Below, one piece after another: positions 1 through 6,252 of a DNA stretch of 15,496 bases; position 1 is the stretch's first letter; each line of letters begins with the position of its first letter. The notes under the pieces were generated by a model that saw only the letters and a list, made by a program, of their open reading frames with translations, was not told the DNA's origin and did no database searches. Source of the stretch: Chitinophagaceae bacterium. Lineage in GTDB: Bacteria; Bacteroidota; Bacteroidia; Chitinophagales; Chitinophagaceae. The DNA is taken from NCBI GenBank assembly GCA_947483345.1, contig CANKNL010000041.1, forward strand, positions 1 to 15,496. The letters are read 5' to 3'. Made by a program: the position numbers and the translations under genes.

Positions 1-195
1 AAGATTAATATCTCTGCTGCTTTTTTGTAAGTATGATAGCAGATCGCTTTGGGCATAATGACTCACCCTTTTTAAATTGATTAGGCCTGTGAGTTCATTG
101 TGCTCTTTTGAACTGTTGGTAACAAAAAAACCACTTAAAATAAATTCATTTCCGGGGTTTGTAAGATCCAACACATTTAACTGAAGTACTTTTTT
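1..195. repeat. Direct repeat, left copy (partner 1706-1900)
   Basis: Gap-free similarity to 1706-1900 in the same orientation, with an offset of 1705 bp. The first 87 bases are identical and the remaining 108 are about 81 percent identical. The similarity stops just before the hairpin at 204-224. The left end cannot be placed because it runs off the window. Confidence 0.95.
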
Positions 196-225
196 ACTCG
201 CCTTGGTTCGTGCCTCACGAACCAT
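1..225 (-). pseudogene. Truncated paralogue of the secreted protein encoded at 1691-2200, cut by the left edge
   Basis: Read on the minus strand, this stretch stays open for 75 codons from an ATG at 225 to the window edge. From about position 195 leftward it aligns without gaps to positions 1706-1900, the C-terminal half of the 169-residue secreted protein nearby. Positions 1-87 are identical to 1706-1792, and positions 88-195 differ at 21 of 108 bases. The copy lacks the signal peptide and the first half of the parent. Its first eight or so codons lie inside a perfect hairpin (204-224), so the ATG at 225 is probably accidental. I call it a 5'-truncated gene remnant. It could still be the tail of a recombined gene if an upstream part is supplied in some other way. 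The stop codon lies outside the window; the parent ends four residues after this point. Function unknown. Confidence 0.75.
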
Positions 226-230
226 TTTTT
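204..230 (+). terminator. Perfect 9-bp hairpin followed by a T run; REP-like or terminator
   Basis: Bases 204-212 (tggttcgtg) pair exactly with 216-224 (cacgaacca) around a three-base loop, and TTTTTT follows directly on the plus strand. The shape is that of a rho-independent terminator for plus-strand transcription coming from the left. A decayed relative of the same hairpin follows at 244-263, which argues instead for a repeated palindromic element. The two roles are not exclusive. The structure is directly visible; its function is inferred. Confidence 0.55.
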
Positions 231-264
231 ATTTTATGATATAGGTTTCGTATTTCACAAACCA
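204..264. repeat. Tandem pair of related palindromes (one perfect, one decayed)
   Basis: The first unit is a perfect hairpin at 204-224. The second, at 244-263, keeps the outer stem GGTTT/AAACC and the core letters TTCGT and TTCAC. It has lost two bases on its right arm, so its inner stem no longer pairs. Both are followed by CCAT. The pair lies immediately beside the end of homology between the truncated paralogue and its parent. Confidence 0.6.
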
Positions 265-350
265 TGGCAGATGTATGTTGTGTTTATTATTATATTCGTT
301 AACGCAAAGGCACATTTCATGAGACCTTTTGGAAATAAACAACAAATGCA

Positions 351-950
351 ATGATCACTGCGCAAATTTTAACTTACGATTCTTATGTGCAAATGCCCTG
401 GAAAAATGGTGGTGGATTAACACAGGAAATTTGCCGATATCCAAAGGAAAAGGAAGTTTTTGATTGGCGCATATCCAGAGCTACAGTGCATGAAGACGGT
501 AATTTTTCTCTATTTAAAGGTTATCAACGCGTGATCAGTATTGTAAAAGGCCAAGGTGTTTTTTTGCAGGAAGCGCAATCGGGTAAAAAACTGATCAGCC
601 GACAGGATGTGTTTAGTTTTTCGGGTGATCAACTTATCCATTGTGAGTTAGTGAATGGATCAGTTATAGATGTTAACCTGATATATTACCCAAATCTTTA
701 CCATGCCCAAATGCAATGGTTGCCCCAGCAAATCGAACCATCAACCTTCACAACTTCGGCCAAACATATTTTATTGCACAGCAATGAAGGGAACGCGCAG
801 GTGCTCATCAATAATTCTAATCAAAAAAATGTTTCTAAAAACGATACTTTGAGCATAACAAAAACCAATGAACCGATGCTTACAACCCTTTGTGTTATAA
901 ATTCTGCTCCCGTCATATTAATTGAACTTTGGCCAAAACCATTGGAATGA
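351..950 (+). CDS. HutD/Ves family cupin-fold protein
   Basis: The 199-residue product has the signature of the HutD/Ves family, PWKNGGG at residues 16-22 followed by LTQEI, and the family length (E. coli Ves is about 190 residues). Family members have a double cupin-like beta-barrel fold. HutD is linked to histidine-utilisation operons in pseudomonads, and Ves has been described as cold-inducible in E. coli; a reaction has not been firmly assigned. No hut genes are present here, so I do not transfer the HutD name. No signal peptide is visible, so the protein is probably cytoplasmic. An ATG five bases upstream runs into a stop two codons later, which leaves 351 as the start. The SnoaL-like gene follows after 48 bp on the same strand and may be cotranscribed. 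The pair sits between the two copies of the secreted-protein gene. Confidence 0.88.
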   Translation: MITAQILTYDSYVQMPWKNGGGLTQEICRYPKEKEVFDWRISRATVHEDGNFSLFKGYQRVISIVKGQGVFLQEAQSGKKLISRQDVFSFSGDQLIHCELVNGSVIDVNLIYYPNLYHAQMQWLPQQIEPSTFTTSAKHILLHSNEGNAQVLINNSNQKNVSKNDTLSITKTNEPMLTTLCVINSAPVILIELWPKPLE

Positions 951-998
951 TAAAGTATAAAAACAACATATCTCAACCCAAAACCTAAAAATAAGTTT

Positions 999-1475
999 AT
1001 GAAAAAAAACATTCAGCTCCAACTGCTCTTTTTATTTTTTATTTCAATTATTTCAACATCACTGATTGCCCAGGAATCACCAGAAAAAGTGAAAAATGAA
1101 ATTACTTTAGCATTGCAACAATTTAATAATGCAGCTAAAAATGCCAATACGGATCAATTATTAGCTTTGTTTGATAACTCGGCTGATATTCTGTTTACAG
1201 GCTCAGACAGTGCGGAAATATGGAAAGGGAAAGAACAGATAAAAGGACATCTGAATTCGATTTTCCCACAGGAAAGCGTTTGGTTTGACATGAATAGAAT
1301 TGATATTGATCATAATGGCAATACGGCCTGGGTATTTGTAGATGGATACATCAACATTACAATGGATAAAGGAGAAAAGATCAAACTACCCTATCGTTTT
1401 AACGGGATAATGGTCAAAAAAAATCAGGCCTGGAAATGGCGATTATTTAGCGGTTCAAGCCCGGCTGGTAAATAG
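999..1475 (+). CDS. Exported SnoaL/NTF2-like (DUF4440-type) protein
   Basis: The 158-residue product begins with a clear Sec signal peptide: Lys at 2-3, a hydrophobic stretch at about 8-22, and a probable cleavage after Ala24-Gln25. The mature part matches the cone-shaped NTF2/SnoaL fold in pattern. An N-terminal helix with spaced Leu/Phe comes first, then a DNSADILFTGSDS segment, a WKGKEQIKGHL helix, and alternating strands ending in WKWRLFSGS. Such proteins may be ketosteroid-isomerase-like enzymes or non-catalytic binding proteins; nothing here fixes a substrate. The signal peptide places it in the periplasm. It lies 48 bp after the HutD/Ves-like gene. After its stop comes a 215-bp non-coding stretch with inverted repeats. 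The fold assignment is by recognised pattern, so moderately secure; the function is unknown. Confidence 0.8.
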   Translation: MKKNIQLQLLFLFFISIISTSLIAQESPEKVKNEITLALQQFNNAAKNANTDQLLALFDNSADILFTGSDSAEIWKGKEQIKGHLNSIFPQESVWFDMNRIDIDHNGNTAWVFVDGYINITMDKGEKIKLPYRFNGIMVKKNQAWKWRLFSGSSPAGK

Positions 1476-1486
1476 TTATATTTAGT

Positions 1487-1615
1487 TTCTGCCGTTGTTG
1501 GTAGCCCGAAACACCCTGCCTACTATTGTTTTATAAGAAGAGTTGGGTAACAAGAGGTGTCACCTTTTACTGCAGAAGCCCTTCTGGACTATGCTTGAAC
1601 ACCAACAACAGGAAA
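1487..1615. repeat. Imperfect inverted-repeat patch in the 3' intergenic region
   Basis: GTTGTTGGT at 1494-1502 is exactly complementary to ACCAACAAC at 1601-1609. The flanks are also related: TTTCTG just before the left arm mirrors CAGGAAA just after the right arm, with a two-base difference. Inside lie a smaller hairpin, cagaag/cttctg (1573-1578 and 1581-1586), and scattered complementary words such as TACTAT/ATAGTA. No reading frame of useful length is present. This could be a small non-autonomous element or a structured 3' RNA. I cannot decide from a single copy. Confidence 0.4.
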
Positions 1616-1635
1616 TCTTATAGTAAAGAGTAAAC

Positions 1636-1663
1636 AAAAACCGGCGATTAAATAAAGGCCGGC
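1636..1663 (-). terminator. Intrinsic terminator of the secreted-protein gene (minus strand)
   Basis: On the minus strand, CCGGC (1662-1658) pairs with GCCGG (1645-1641) across a 12-base AT-rich loop, and a run of five T follows. It lies 28 bp past the stop of the gene at 1691-2200, the expected place for its terminator. Confidence 0.65.
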
Positions 1664-1690
1664 AATTGATATATTACTGTGGGTTAGTTT

Positions 1691-2200
1691 TTATTTTATC
1701 ATGGTAAGATTAATATCTCTGCTGCTTTTTTGTAAGTATGATAGCAGATCGCTTTGGGCATAATGACTCACCCTTTTTAAATTGATTAGGCCAGTGAGTT
1801 CCTTATGCTCTTTTGAACGGTTAGTAACAAACAGCCCGTTTAAATTGGATTCATCTCCAATGTTTTTAAAAACCAGCACATTTAACTGAAGTACTTTTTT
1901 ATGAGGAATAATCGGGTAATTATTAGCTATTAAATCCGCATCTTGCAAAATGATCTTACCATCCTTAGCAACACGAACTTGAATTTTTTTAATGCCATAA
2001 TATTTTTCGCCGTCAATTAAAAACCAAGTATGGGAAAACCCTGCATATTTTCCATTCTCTTTACTTATTACAATTTCATATTCTAAATATTGCTTTGTAT
2101 CATTGTTTAACATGGTACCTTGCCAAAGACCGGTAATATCCTGACAAAAACCTAATATGGGGCAACATAGTGCAACCAAAATGGAGATTACATATTTCAT
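1691..2200 (-). CDS. Small secreted protein of unknown function
   Basis: I do not recognise a named family. The 169-residue product has a Sec signal peptide (residues 1-20, ending in FGFCQ, with the mature chain beginning DITGLWQG). The GLWQG start followed by alternating strands (YLEYEIVIS, KYAGFSHTWF) recalls small lipocalin-like or beta-barrel periplasmic proteins common in Bacteroidota. A middle section rich in strands ends at about residue 100, and a C-terminal helical, polar part (SDLLSYLQKSSRDINL) follows. There is no lipobox cysteine at the cleavage site. The C-terminal half is duplicated at 1-195 in the same orientation, with the last 87 bp identical. The gene has its own terminator at 1636-1663. 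Its start at 2200 is fixed by the signal peptide. Expression and localisation are inferred. Confidence 0.75.
   Translation of the reverse strand: MKYVISILVALCCPILGFCQDITGLWQGTMLNNDTKQYLEYEIVISKENGKYAGFSHTWFLIDGEKYYGIKKIQVRVAKDGKIILQDADLIANNYPIIPHKKVLQLNVLVFKNIGDESNLNGLFVTNRSKEHKELTGLINLKRVSHYAQSDLLSYLQKSSRDINLTMIK
1706..1900. repeat. Direct repeat, right copy (partner 1-195)
   Basis: Same alignment as the left copy. Here the repeat is embedded in an intact reading frame, covering roughly residues 95-165 of the 169-residue secreted protein. This makes it the likely source copy. Positions 1706-1792 are identical to 1-87. Confidence 0.95.
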
Positions 2201-2260
2201 AAGAATGGGTTTTAAAGGGTATTGATATACTTATAACGTATAATGGATACTATTTATTTG

Positions 2261-2285
2261 AAATAACTGTGTTATTTCTTTTTTT
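2261..2285 (+). other. AT-rich 7-bp hairpin followed by a T run
   Basis: AAATAAC (2261-2267) and GTTATTT (2271-2277) form a perfect stem with a three-base loop, followed by C and seven T on the plus strand. It lies between the divergent starts at 2200 and 2377. The stem has little GC, so it would be a weak terminator. It could equally be an operator-like palindrome for the secreted-protein gene. Confidence 0.35.
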
Positions 2286-2363
2286 GTAACCATTTGTACA
2301 TTTTCAGAATTCAACTTAATTCGGTTGGACTATTACAAATTAGCCCATCCACAGAACTAAGCG

Positions 2364-2371
2364 TATTTTTG
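2364..2371 (+). promoter_or_regulatory. TAnnTTTG promoter element of the DEAD-box helicase gene
   Basis: TATTTTTG matches the Bacteroidota -7 consensus exactly and ends five bases before the ATG at 2377. I see no TTG at the usual distance upstream. If the element is used, transcription begins at or within a few bases of the start codon, giving a leaderless message. Confidence 0.55.
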
Positions 2372-2376
2372 CAGTT

Positions 2377-3696
2377 ATGCAACAAATTAATATACCGCTT
2401 ATTTTAAACAGCCTTGGATTTGATGGGCTAAATGAAATACAACAAACTTCGCTTGAAGCCAATGCAAAAAATGATAATGTAATTCTTTTATCGCAAACTG
2501 GTTCAGGTAAAACCCTGGCTTTTTTATTACCTGTTTTGGAGATGCTGAATCCTTCTATAACAAATGTACAGGCATTGATCATTGTACCCAGCCGAGAACT
2601 GGCTATACAGATCGATGATGTGTTTCGTAAAATGCAAACCGGATTTAAGGTAACACTTTGTTATGGCGGGCATAAACGTGAAACAGAAGAGAATAACTTA
2701 AAAGAAGCACCGGCAGTTATAATTGGCACGGCAGGCCGACTAGCCGATCATATGCGGCGTAATAATTTTTACCTGGATGATATCCAAACGCTGGTTTTGG
2801 ATGAATTTGATAAATCACTGGAACTTGGCTTTACTGAGGAAATGTCTTACATCATTGGCTCACTAAAACATATTAAAAAAAGGATACTTACATCTGCCAC
2901 TTATGCCGTACCTGTTCCTGATTTTATTGGTTTAAAAGATCCTGTGCGTCTTGACTTTTTACCTGAAGATGCAAAAGCTGAGAATATGCTGGAGGTAAAA
3001 ACAATCTGCAGTCCGGATAAAGATAAAATCGAAACGCTTTTTAAACTGATCTGTTATTTAGGTAATCGTTCAACAGTTGTTTTTTGCAATCATCGGGTGG
3101 CTGTAGAACGTACCAGTAAATTGTTAACAGAAAAAGGGATACTAAATGTTTTTTACCATGGTGGTATGGAGCAGCAGGAAAGAGACAGTGCCCTTTGCAA
3201 ATTCCGTAATGGTACCAGTAATATTTTAGTGACAACCGATTTGGCTTCACGTGGTTTGGATATTCCGAATATCAGATATATTGTTCATTATCATTTACCC
3301 GACACAGAAGATGGTTTTACCCACCGCAATGGCCGCACAGCCCGAATGGATGCCAGTGGTACAGCCATATTAATTTTATCGGAAGAAGAAAAACTACCTG
3401 GATACATCGTTGATGTGGACCACATTGACATTACAGAAGATCATCCTATACCTGAAAAACCCAAATGGAGCACTTTATTTATTGCAGCGGGTAAAAAGGA
3501 TAAAGTAAATAAGATCGATATTGTCGGTTTCCTTTCTAAAAAGGGCGAATTAAAAAAAGAAGATATAGGTATTATTGAAGTGAAGGATTTTTTTAGTTTT
3601 GTGGCTGTACGTAAATTAAAAGTGGGGCATGTTTTGGAACTGATCAAGAATGAGAAGATAAAAAATAAGAAGGTGAAGATTGAGATAGCCAGATAG
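2377..3696 (+). CDS. dbpA: DEAD-box ATP-dependent RNA helicase, DbpA type
   Basis: The 439 residues (E. coli DbpA has 457) hold two RecA-like domains and a C-terminal RNA-binding domain. Visible motifs are SQTGSGKT (Walker A, 39-46), PSREL (71-75), GTAGR (117-121), DEFD in place of DEAD (142-145), SAT (173-175), VVFCNHR, TTDLASRGLDI and HRNGRTAR. The last 80 or so residues (KIDIVGFLSKKGELKKEDIG, then a FSFVAV strand and KIKNKKVKI) match the DbpA C-terminal domain, which in E. coli DbpA binds hairpin 92 of 23S rRNA. That implies a role in large-subunit assembly. The gene ends 17 bp from the stop of lpxK on the other strand with no obvious terminator between. The conservative changes DEFD and HRNGRTAR keep the catalytic acidic pair and the arginines, so I expect an active ATPase. 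Confidence 0.93.
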   Translation: MQQINIPLILNSLGFDGLNEIQQTSLEANAKNDNVILLSQTGSGKTLAFLLPVLEMLNPSITNVQALIIVPSRELAIQIDDVFRKMQTGFKVTLCYGGHKRETEENNLKEAPAVIIGTAGRLADHMRRNNFYLDDIQTLVLDEFDKSLELGFTEEMSYIIGSLKHIKKRILTSATYAVPVPDFIGLKDPVRLDFLPEDAKAENMLEVKTICSPDKDKIETLFKLICYLGNRSTVVFCNHRVAVERTSKLLTEKGILNVFYHGGMEQQERDSALCKFRNGTSNILVTTDLASRGLDIPNIRYIVHYHLPDTEDGFTHRNGRTARMDASGTAILILSEEEKLPGYIVDVDHIDITEDHPIPEKPKWSTLFIAAGKKDKVNKIDIVGFLSKKGELKKEDIGIIEVKDFFSFVAVRKLKVGHVLELIKNEKIKNKKVKIEIAR

Positions 3697-3713
3697 AAAT
3701 GTTGTCCAGCCTG

Positions 3714-4778
3714 CTAGTTGATACTTTTTTTGAAACTATTAATAAAGATTGTTACAGCATCTTTAAATTTTTCAGCTTCATTAAACAAAAATGCATGTTC
3801 AATAGGGATTACATAAATGGGGAAAGTTGTCAGTTCCTGTGCAAATTTCTCAAGCCTTACTGCATCTTTTTCGGTGGTTAAAACAATTTTTTTATTGGTT
3901 TTTATCTTATCAAATTGCTGTTTAATATCTGTCAGATCGTTACTGTGAAAGATATGATGATCGGCATAGCGCAACATATCGTATGTATCAGCATGTTTGG
4001 TAAGGTAATCTTTTAAGGGCCTTGGGTTTGCAATACCGCATACTAACAAGATGCCACAATCGGGCGATATATCAATTATTTCTTTGGTAAAAAGATGATA
4101 GGCTTTGCCATAAACAAGGCTGGTAAAATAAACGGTTTGATTTGCTAAGGGATTAATTTCTGAGATGATAGCCATTTTTTCAATTTCTGATAAGTCGGCT
4201 TTGCATTTAGTTACAATAATGATATCTGCACGTTTACTGCTGCTTCTTACATCACGCAAATCACCAGCCGGTAAAATAAAATCACGGGTATATAAATTAG
4301 CATATTCAGTGAGTAAGATATTCATACCCGCCCTAACCTGCCGGTGTTGAAAAGCATCGTCTAATAAAATAACCTCAGTGTCGGGTTTTTGTTGTAATAA
4401 CTGAGGAATGGCCTCTACCCTTTCTTCGCCAACTGAAACAATGATATCCTTAAATTTTTTATGTAATTGCATTGGCTCGTCACCGATCTCCAGGGCTGTG
4501 GTATCGTCATCTGCGATAGCAAAACCGGTCGTTTTTCTTTTATAACCCCGGCTCAATGTGGCTGTTTTAAAATCATTTTTTAAAAGCCTGATCAGGAATT
4601 CCGTCATGGGTGTTTTGCCCGTACCCCCGGTGGCTAGATTGCCCACACAAATAACCGGAAAGTTAAAACTGGCTGATTTGAATATGTTCTTGTCGAATAA
4701 TTTATTGCGCAGCCATATGATACCACCGTAAATAAGCGTTAAGGGGAATAACAGGTATCTAAAGCTCTTTAGCAACAA
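3714..4778 (-). CDS. lpxK: Tetraacyldisaccharide 4'-kinase LpxK (TTG start)
   Basis: LpxK phosphorylates the 4' position of the lipid A disaccharide precursor at the inner membrane, making lipid IVA. The 354-residue product fits the family length and carries an N-terminal hydrophobic segment (residues about 7-23), the P-loop GNLATGGTGKTP (46-57), SRGYKRKT (76-83), GDEP (99-102), and the DDAFQHR block (140-146) typical of LpxK. The only sensible start is TTG at 4778, or the adjacent TTG at 4775. An in-frame stop lies two codons upstream, and no ATG occurs before the P-loop. The gene lies 73 bp after rsmD on the same strand and is probably in one transcript with DUF3822 and rsmD. Its tail faces the helicase gene. 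Its presence shows a lipid A-containing outer membrane. Confidence 0.95.
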   Translation of the reverse strand: MLLKSFRYLLFPLTLIYGGIIWLRNKLFDKNIFKSASFNFPVICVGNLATGGTGKTPMTEFLIRLLKNDFKTATLSRGYKRKTTGFAIADDDTTALEIGDEPMQLHKKFKDIIVSVGEERVEAIPQLLQQKPDTEVILLDDAFQHRQVRAGMNILLTEYANLYTRDFILPAGDLRDVRSSSKRADIIIVTKCKADLSEIEKMAIISEINPLANQTVYFTSLVYGKAYHLFTKEIIDISPDCGILLVCGIANPRPLKDYLTKHADTYDMLRYADHHIFHSNDLTDIKQQFDKIKTNKKIVLTTEKDAVRLEKFAQELTTFPIYVIPIEHAFLFNEAEKFKDAVTIFINSFKKSIN

Positions 4779-4851
4779 CGTTTAAAATTTAACTGATTTG
4801 GTAAGGTGTTGGTATCATTTTTTAAATGCTTCAAAAAATACAATTTGATTC

Positions 4852-5391
4852 TTAAGATGCAATAAAGATAGAAAAGATAGTTGTCCCATAATTTCGTTCT
4901 GTTTTATACTGTGGCATTTTTTTATAATTATTACGTGGGGTATGTTCAAGTACAAACCAGCCACCGGCTCTTATGATTTTATTTTCAAATATTTTTACTG
5001 GTAAATCATCAATAGTTGCTAAAGCATAGGGCGGACCGGCAAAAATAAAATCGTATTGTTCTTTTGTGGTTTCAATAAACCTGAAAACATCTGACTTTAC
5101 GACTTTGAAATTTGCAAATGCCAGTTCTTCAGCAGTTTTTTTTATAAAATCAAACATCTTATTATCCTTTTCTACAATCGTAATATCAGTGACTCCCCTG
5201 CTGGCTAATTCGTAACTGATACAACCTGTACCACCAAACAGGTCCAGCACTTTTAATTCATCAAATACTAAATTGTTTTGCAGAATATTAAATAACCCTT
5301 CCTTGGCTATATCGGTAGTAGGCCTGGTGTAGGGCATTTTTGCCGGCGGACTTATCCTTCTGCCTCCGTGTATACCACTGATTATACGCAT
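4852..5391 (-). CDS. rsmD: 16S rRNA (guanine966-N2)-methyltransferase RsmD-like, with GPPY in place of DPPY
   Basis: RsmD uses S-adenosylmethionine to methylate N2 of G966 in 16S rRNA of the assembled small subunit. The 179-residue product has the family start MRIISGIHGGRRI, the RPTTDIAKEGLFNIL segment (23-37), and the SAM-binding loop VLDLFGGTG (48-56). Acidic residues at the end of the next strand (E74, D76) are also present. The motif IV tetrapeptide, normally DPPY or DPPF, reads GPPY here (119-122), with codon 119 GGT at 5035-5037. That aspartate is part of the catalytic motif that contacts the target amino group, so activity may be altered. Its start codon overlaps the end of DUF3822 by 10 bp, which suggests translational coupling. 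The family call is secure; the functional state is uncertain. Confidence 0.92.
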   Translation of the reverse strand: MRIISGIHGGRRISPPAKMPYTRPTTDIAKEGLFNILQNNLVFDELKVLDLFGGTGCISYELASRGVTDITIVEKDNKMFDFIKKTAEELAFANFKVVKSDVFRFIETTKEQYDFIFAGPPYALATIDDLPVKIFENKIIRAGGWFVLEHTPRNNYKKMPQYKTERNYGTTIFSIFIAS

Positions 5392-6218
5392 GAGGCTAAA
5401 GCGAATAAATGACTGAAAAAATGTGTTGGATGATCTGTAATGGCTTTATCATAAGTATATTCTTCGGGCAGTTTATCAAACTCCATATTTAAAAAATATT
5501 TATAGATGGCTGCATATAAACCCGATTTTTCATCAATCATGCCGTTGATATGTAAGGAAACGGAGTCTGGTTTAACATCAAATCCTTTACAAACATTCAG
5601 TAAATAAAATGCACATTCATCCGGGTTGGTGTAATCAAAATTTTGAACGACCTGTAGTTTTCCATCCTTACACAACATCAGTGTAAGGCTATTACTGTAA
5701 AAAGTAGCAAATATATGATGGCCTTCAGGTAAATGTCGGTTTGCCAGGGTTGTAAATAAATGTGTTTGTGTGGCCGTTGGTAACTGGGTAGAGAAAAGGT
5801 CAACTACAGACTCAGGTATCCGGTAAACATGATGCAGATTATGTTTATATAAAAAATCAGACCTGATGATACCCTGAGAGGCATCACCAAAAACGAGGTT
5901 CATCATTTTTGAATTGCCCTCGGTGTACATGAGTTCGGCAGGCACTAAAATACTTTCGGCAAATGACCAGAAAAGATGTGTCTTAGTATATTTTTTTTGA
6001 AATAAAATGTCGCTTCTGAATAGAGTTTTTAGCTTTTCTAACTTTTCATGTTCGTTTGAGCCAATAGTAAACGGATAGTTAACCAGGGCTTTAAAACAGG
6101 TATCGGCTTCTAGTACAACCAGCGAAATGCCCATTGGGCCTGCTTCTACAAATAATTGTGCCGTTTCAAAATTAATTTCAGGAGCTTGAATATAAAAAGA
6201 TGGATTCACATGTTGCAT
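5382..6218 (-). CDS. DUF3822 family protein
   Basis: I recognise this as the Bacteroidota-specific DUF3822 family, whose function is unknown to me. The reading frame is open to 6371, but that longer form would overlap the MATE gene and its promoter. The ATG at 6218 gives 278 residues, the usual family length, starting MQHVNPSFYIQ. The chain has alternating strands and helices, for example GISLVVLEADTCFKALVNY near residue 30, a HIFATFYSNSLTLML strand block, and a late SVSLHINGMIDEKSGLY segment. There is no signal peptide or membrane segment, so it is likely cytoplasmic. The stop codon lies inside the start of rsmD (10-bp overlap), so the two are almost certainly cotranscribed. As I recall, DUF3822 is often beside rsmD in this phylum, which suggests a linked but unknown role. 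Confidence 0.85.
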   Translation of the reverse strand: MQHVNPSFYIQAPEINFETAQLFVEAGPMGISLVVLEADTCFKALVNYPFTIGSNEHEKLEKLKTLFRSDILFQKKYTKTHLFWSFAESILVPAELMYTEGNSKMMNLVFGDASQGIIRSDFLYKHNLHHVYRIPESVVDLFSTQLPTATQTHLFTTLANRHLPEGHHIFATFYSNSLTLMLCKDGKLQVVQNFDYTNPDECAFYLLNVCKGFDVKPDSVSLHINGMIDEKSGLYAAIYKYFLNMEFDKLPEEYTYDKAITDHPTHFFSHLFALASCV

Positions 6219-6244
6219 TTCAGGGGCAAAATAAGATATTTTTG
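6213..6244 (+). promoter_or_regulatory. Promoter of the MATE gene (TTG - 21 bp - TATTTTTG)
   Basis: TTG at 6213-6215 and TATTTTTG at 6237-6244 match the Bacteroidota -33/-7 pattern with a 21-bp spacer. The -7 element ends eight bases before the ATG at 6253, so the transcript would have almost no leader. On the other strand TTATTTTG (6234-6227), one mismatch from the consensus, ends eight bases before the DUF3822 start. Confidence 0.6.
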
Positions 6245-6252
6245 CTGACTTT

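Noticed and set aside
1476..1690. Possible small gene or transposon coding part after the SnoaL-like gene
   Set aside because: No frame of useful length on either strand; only inverted repeats and a terminator are supported.
1..2376. Defence island, toxin-antitoxin pair or integrated element at the left end
   Set aside because: No transposase, integrase, toxin, antitoxin or nuclease signature is present; the evidence supports only a duplication with hairpin repeats.
3699..3881. Plus-strand 60-codon frame directly after the helicase gene
   Set aside because: Lies wholly over the end of lpxK on the other strand and shows no independent coding signs.
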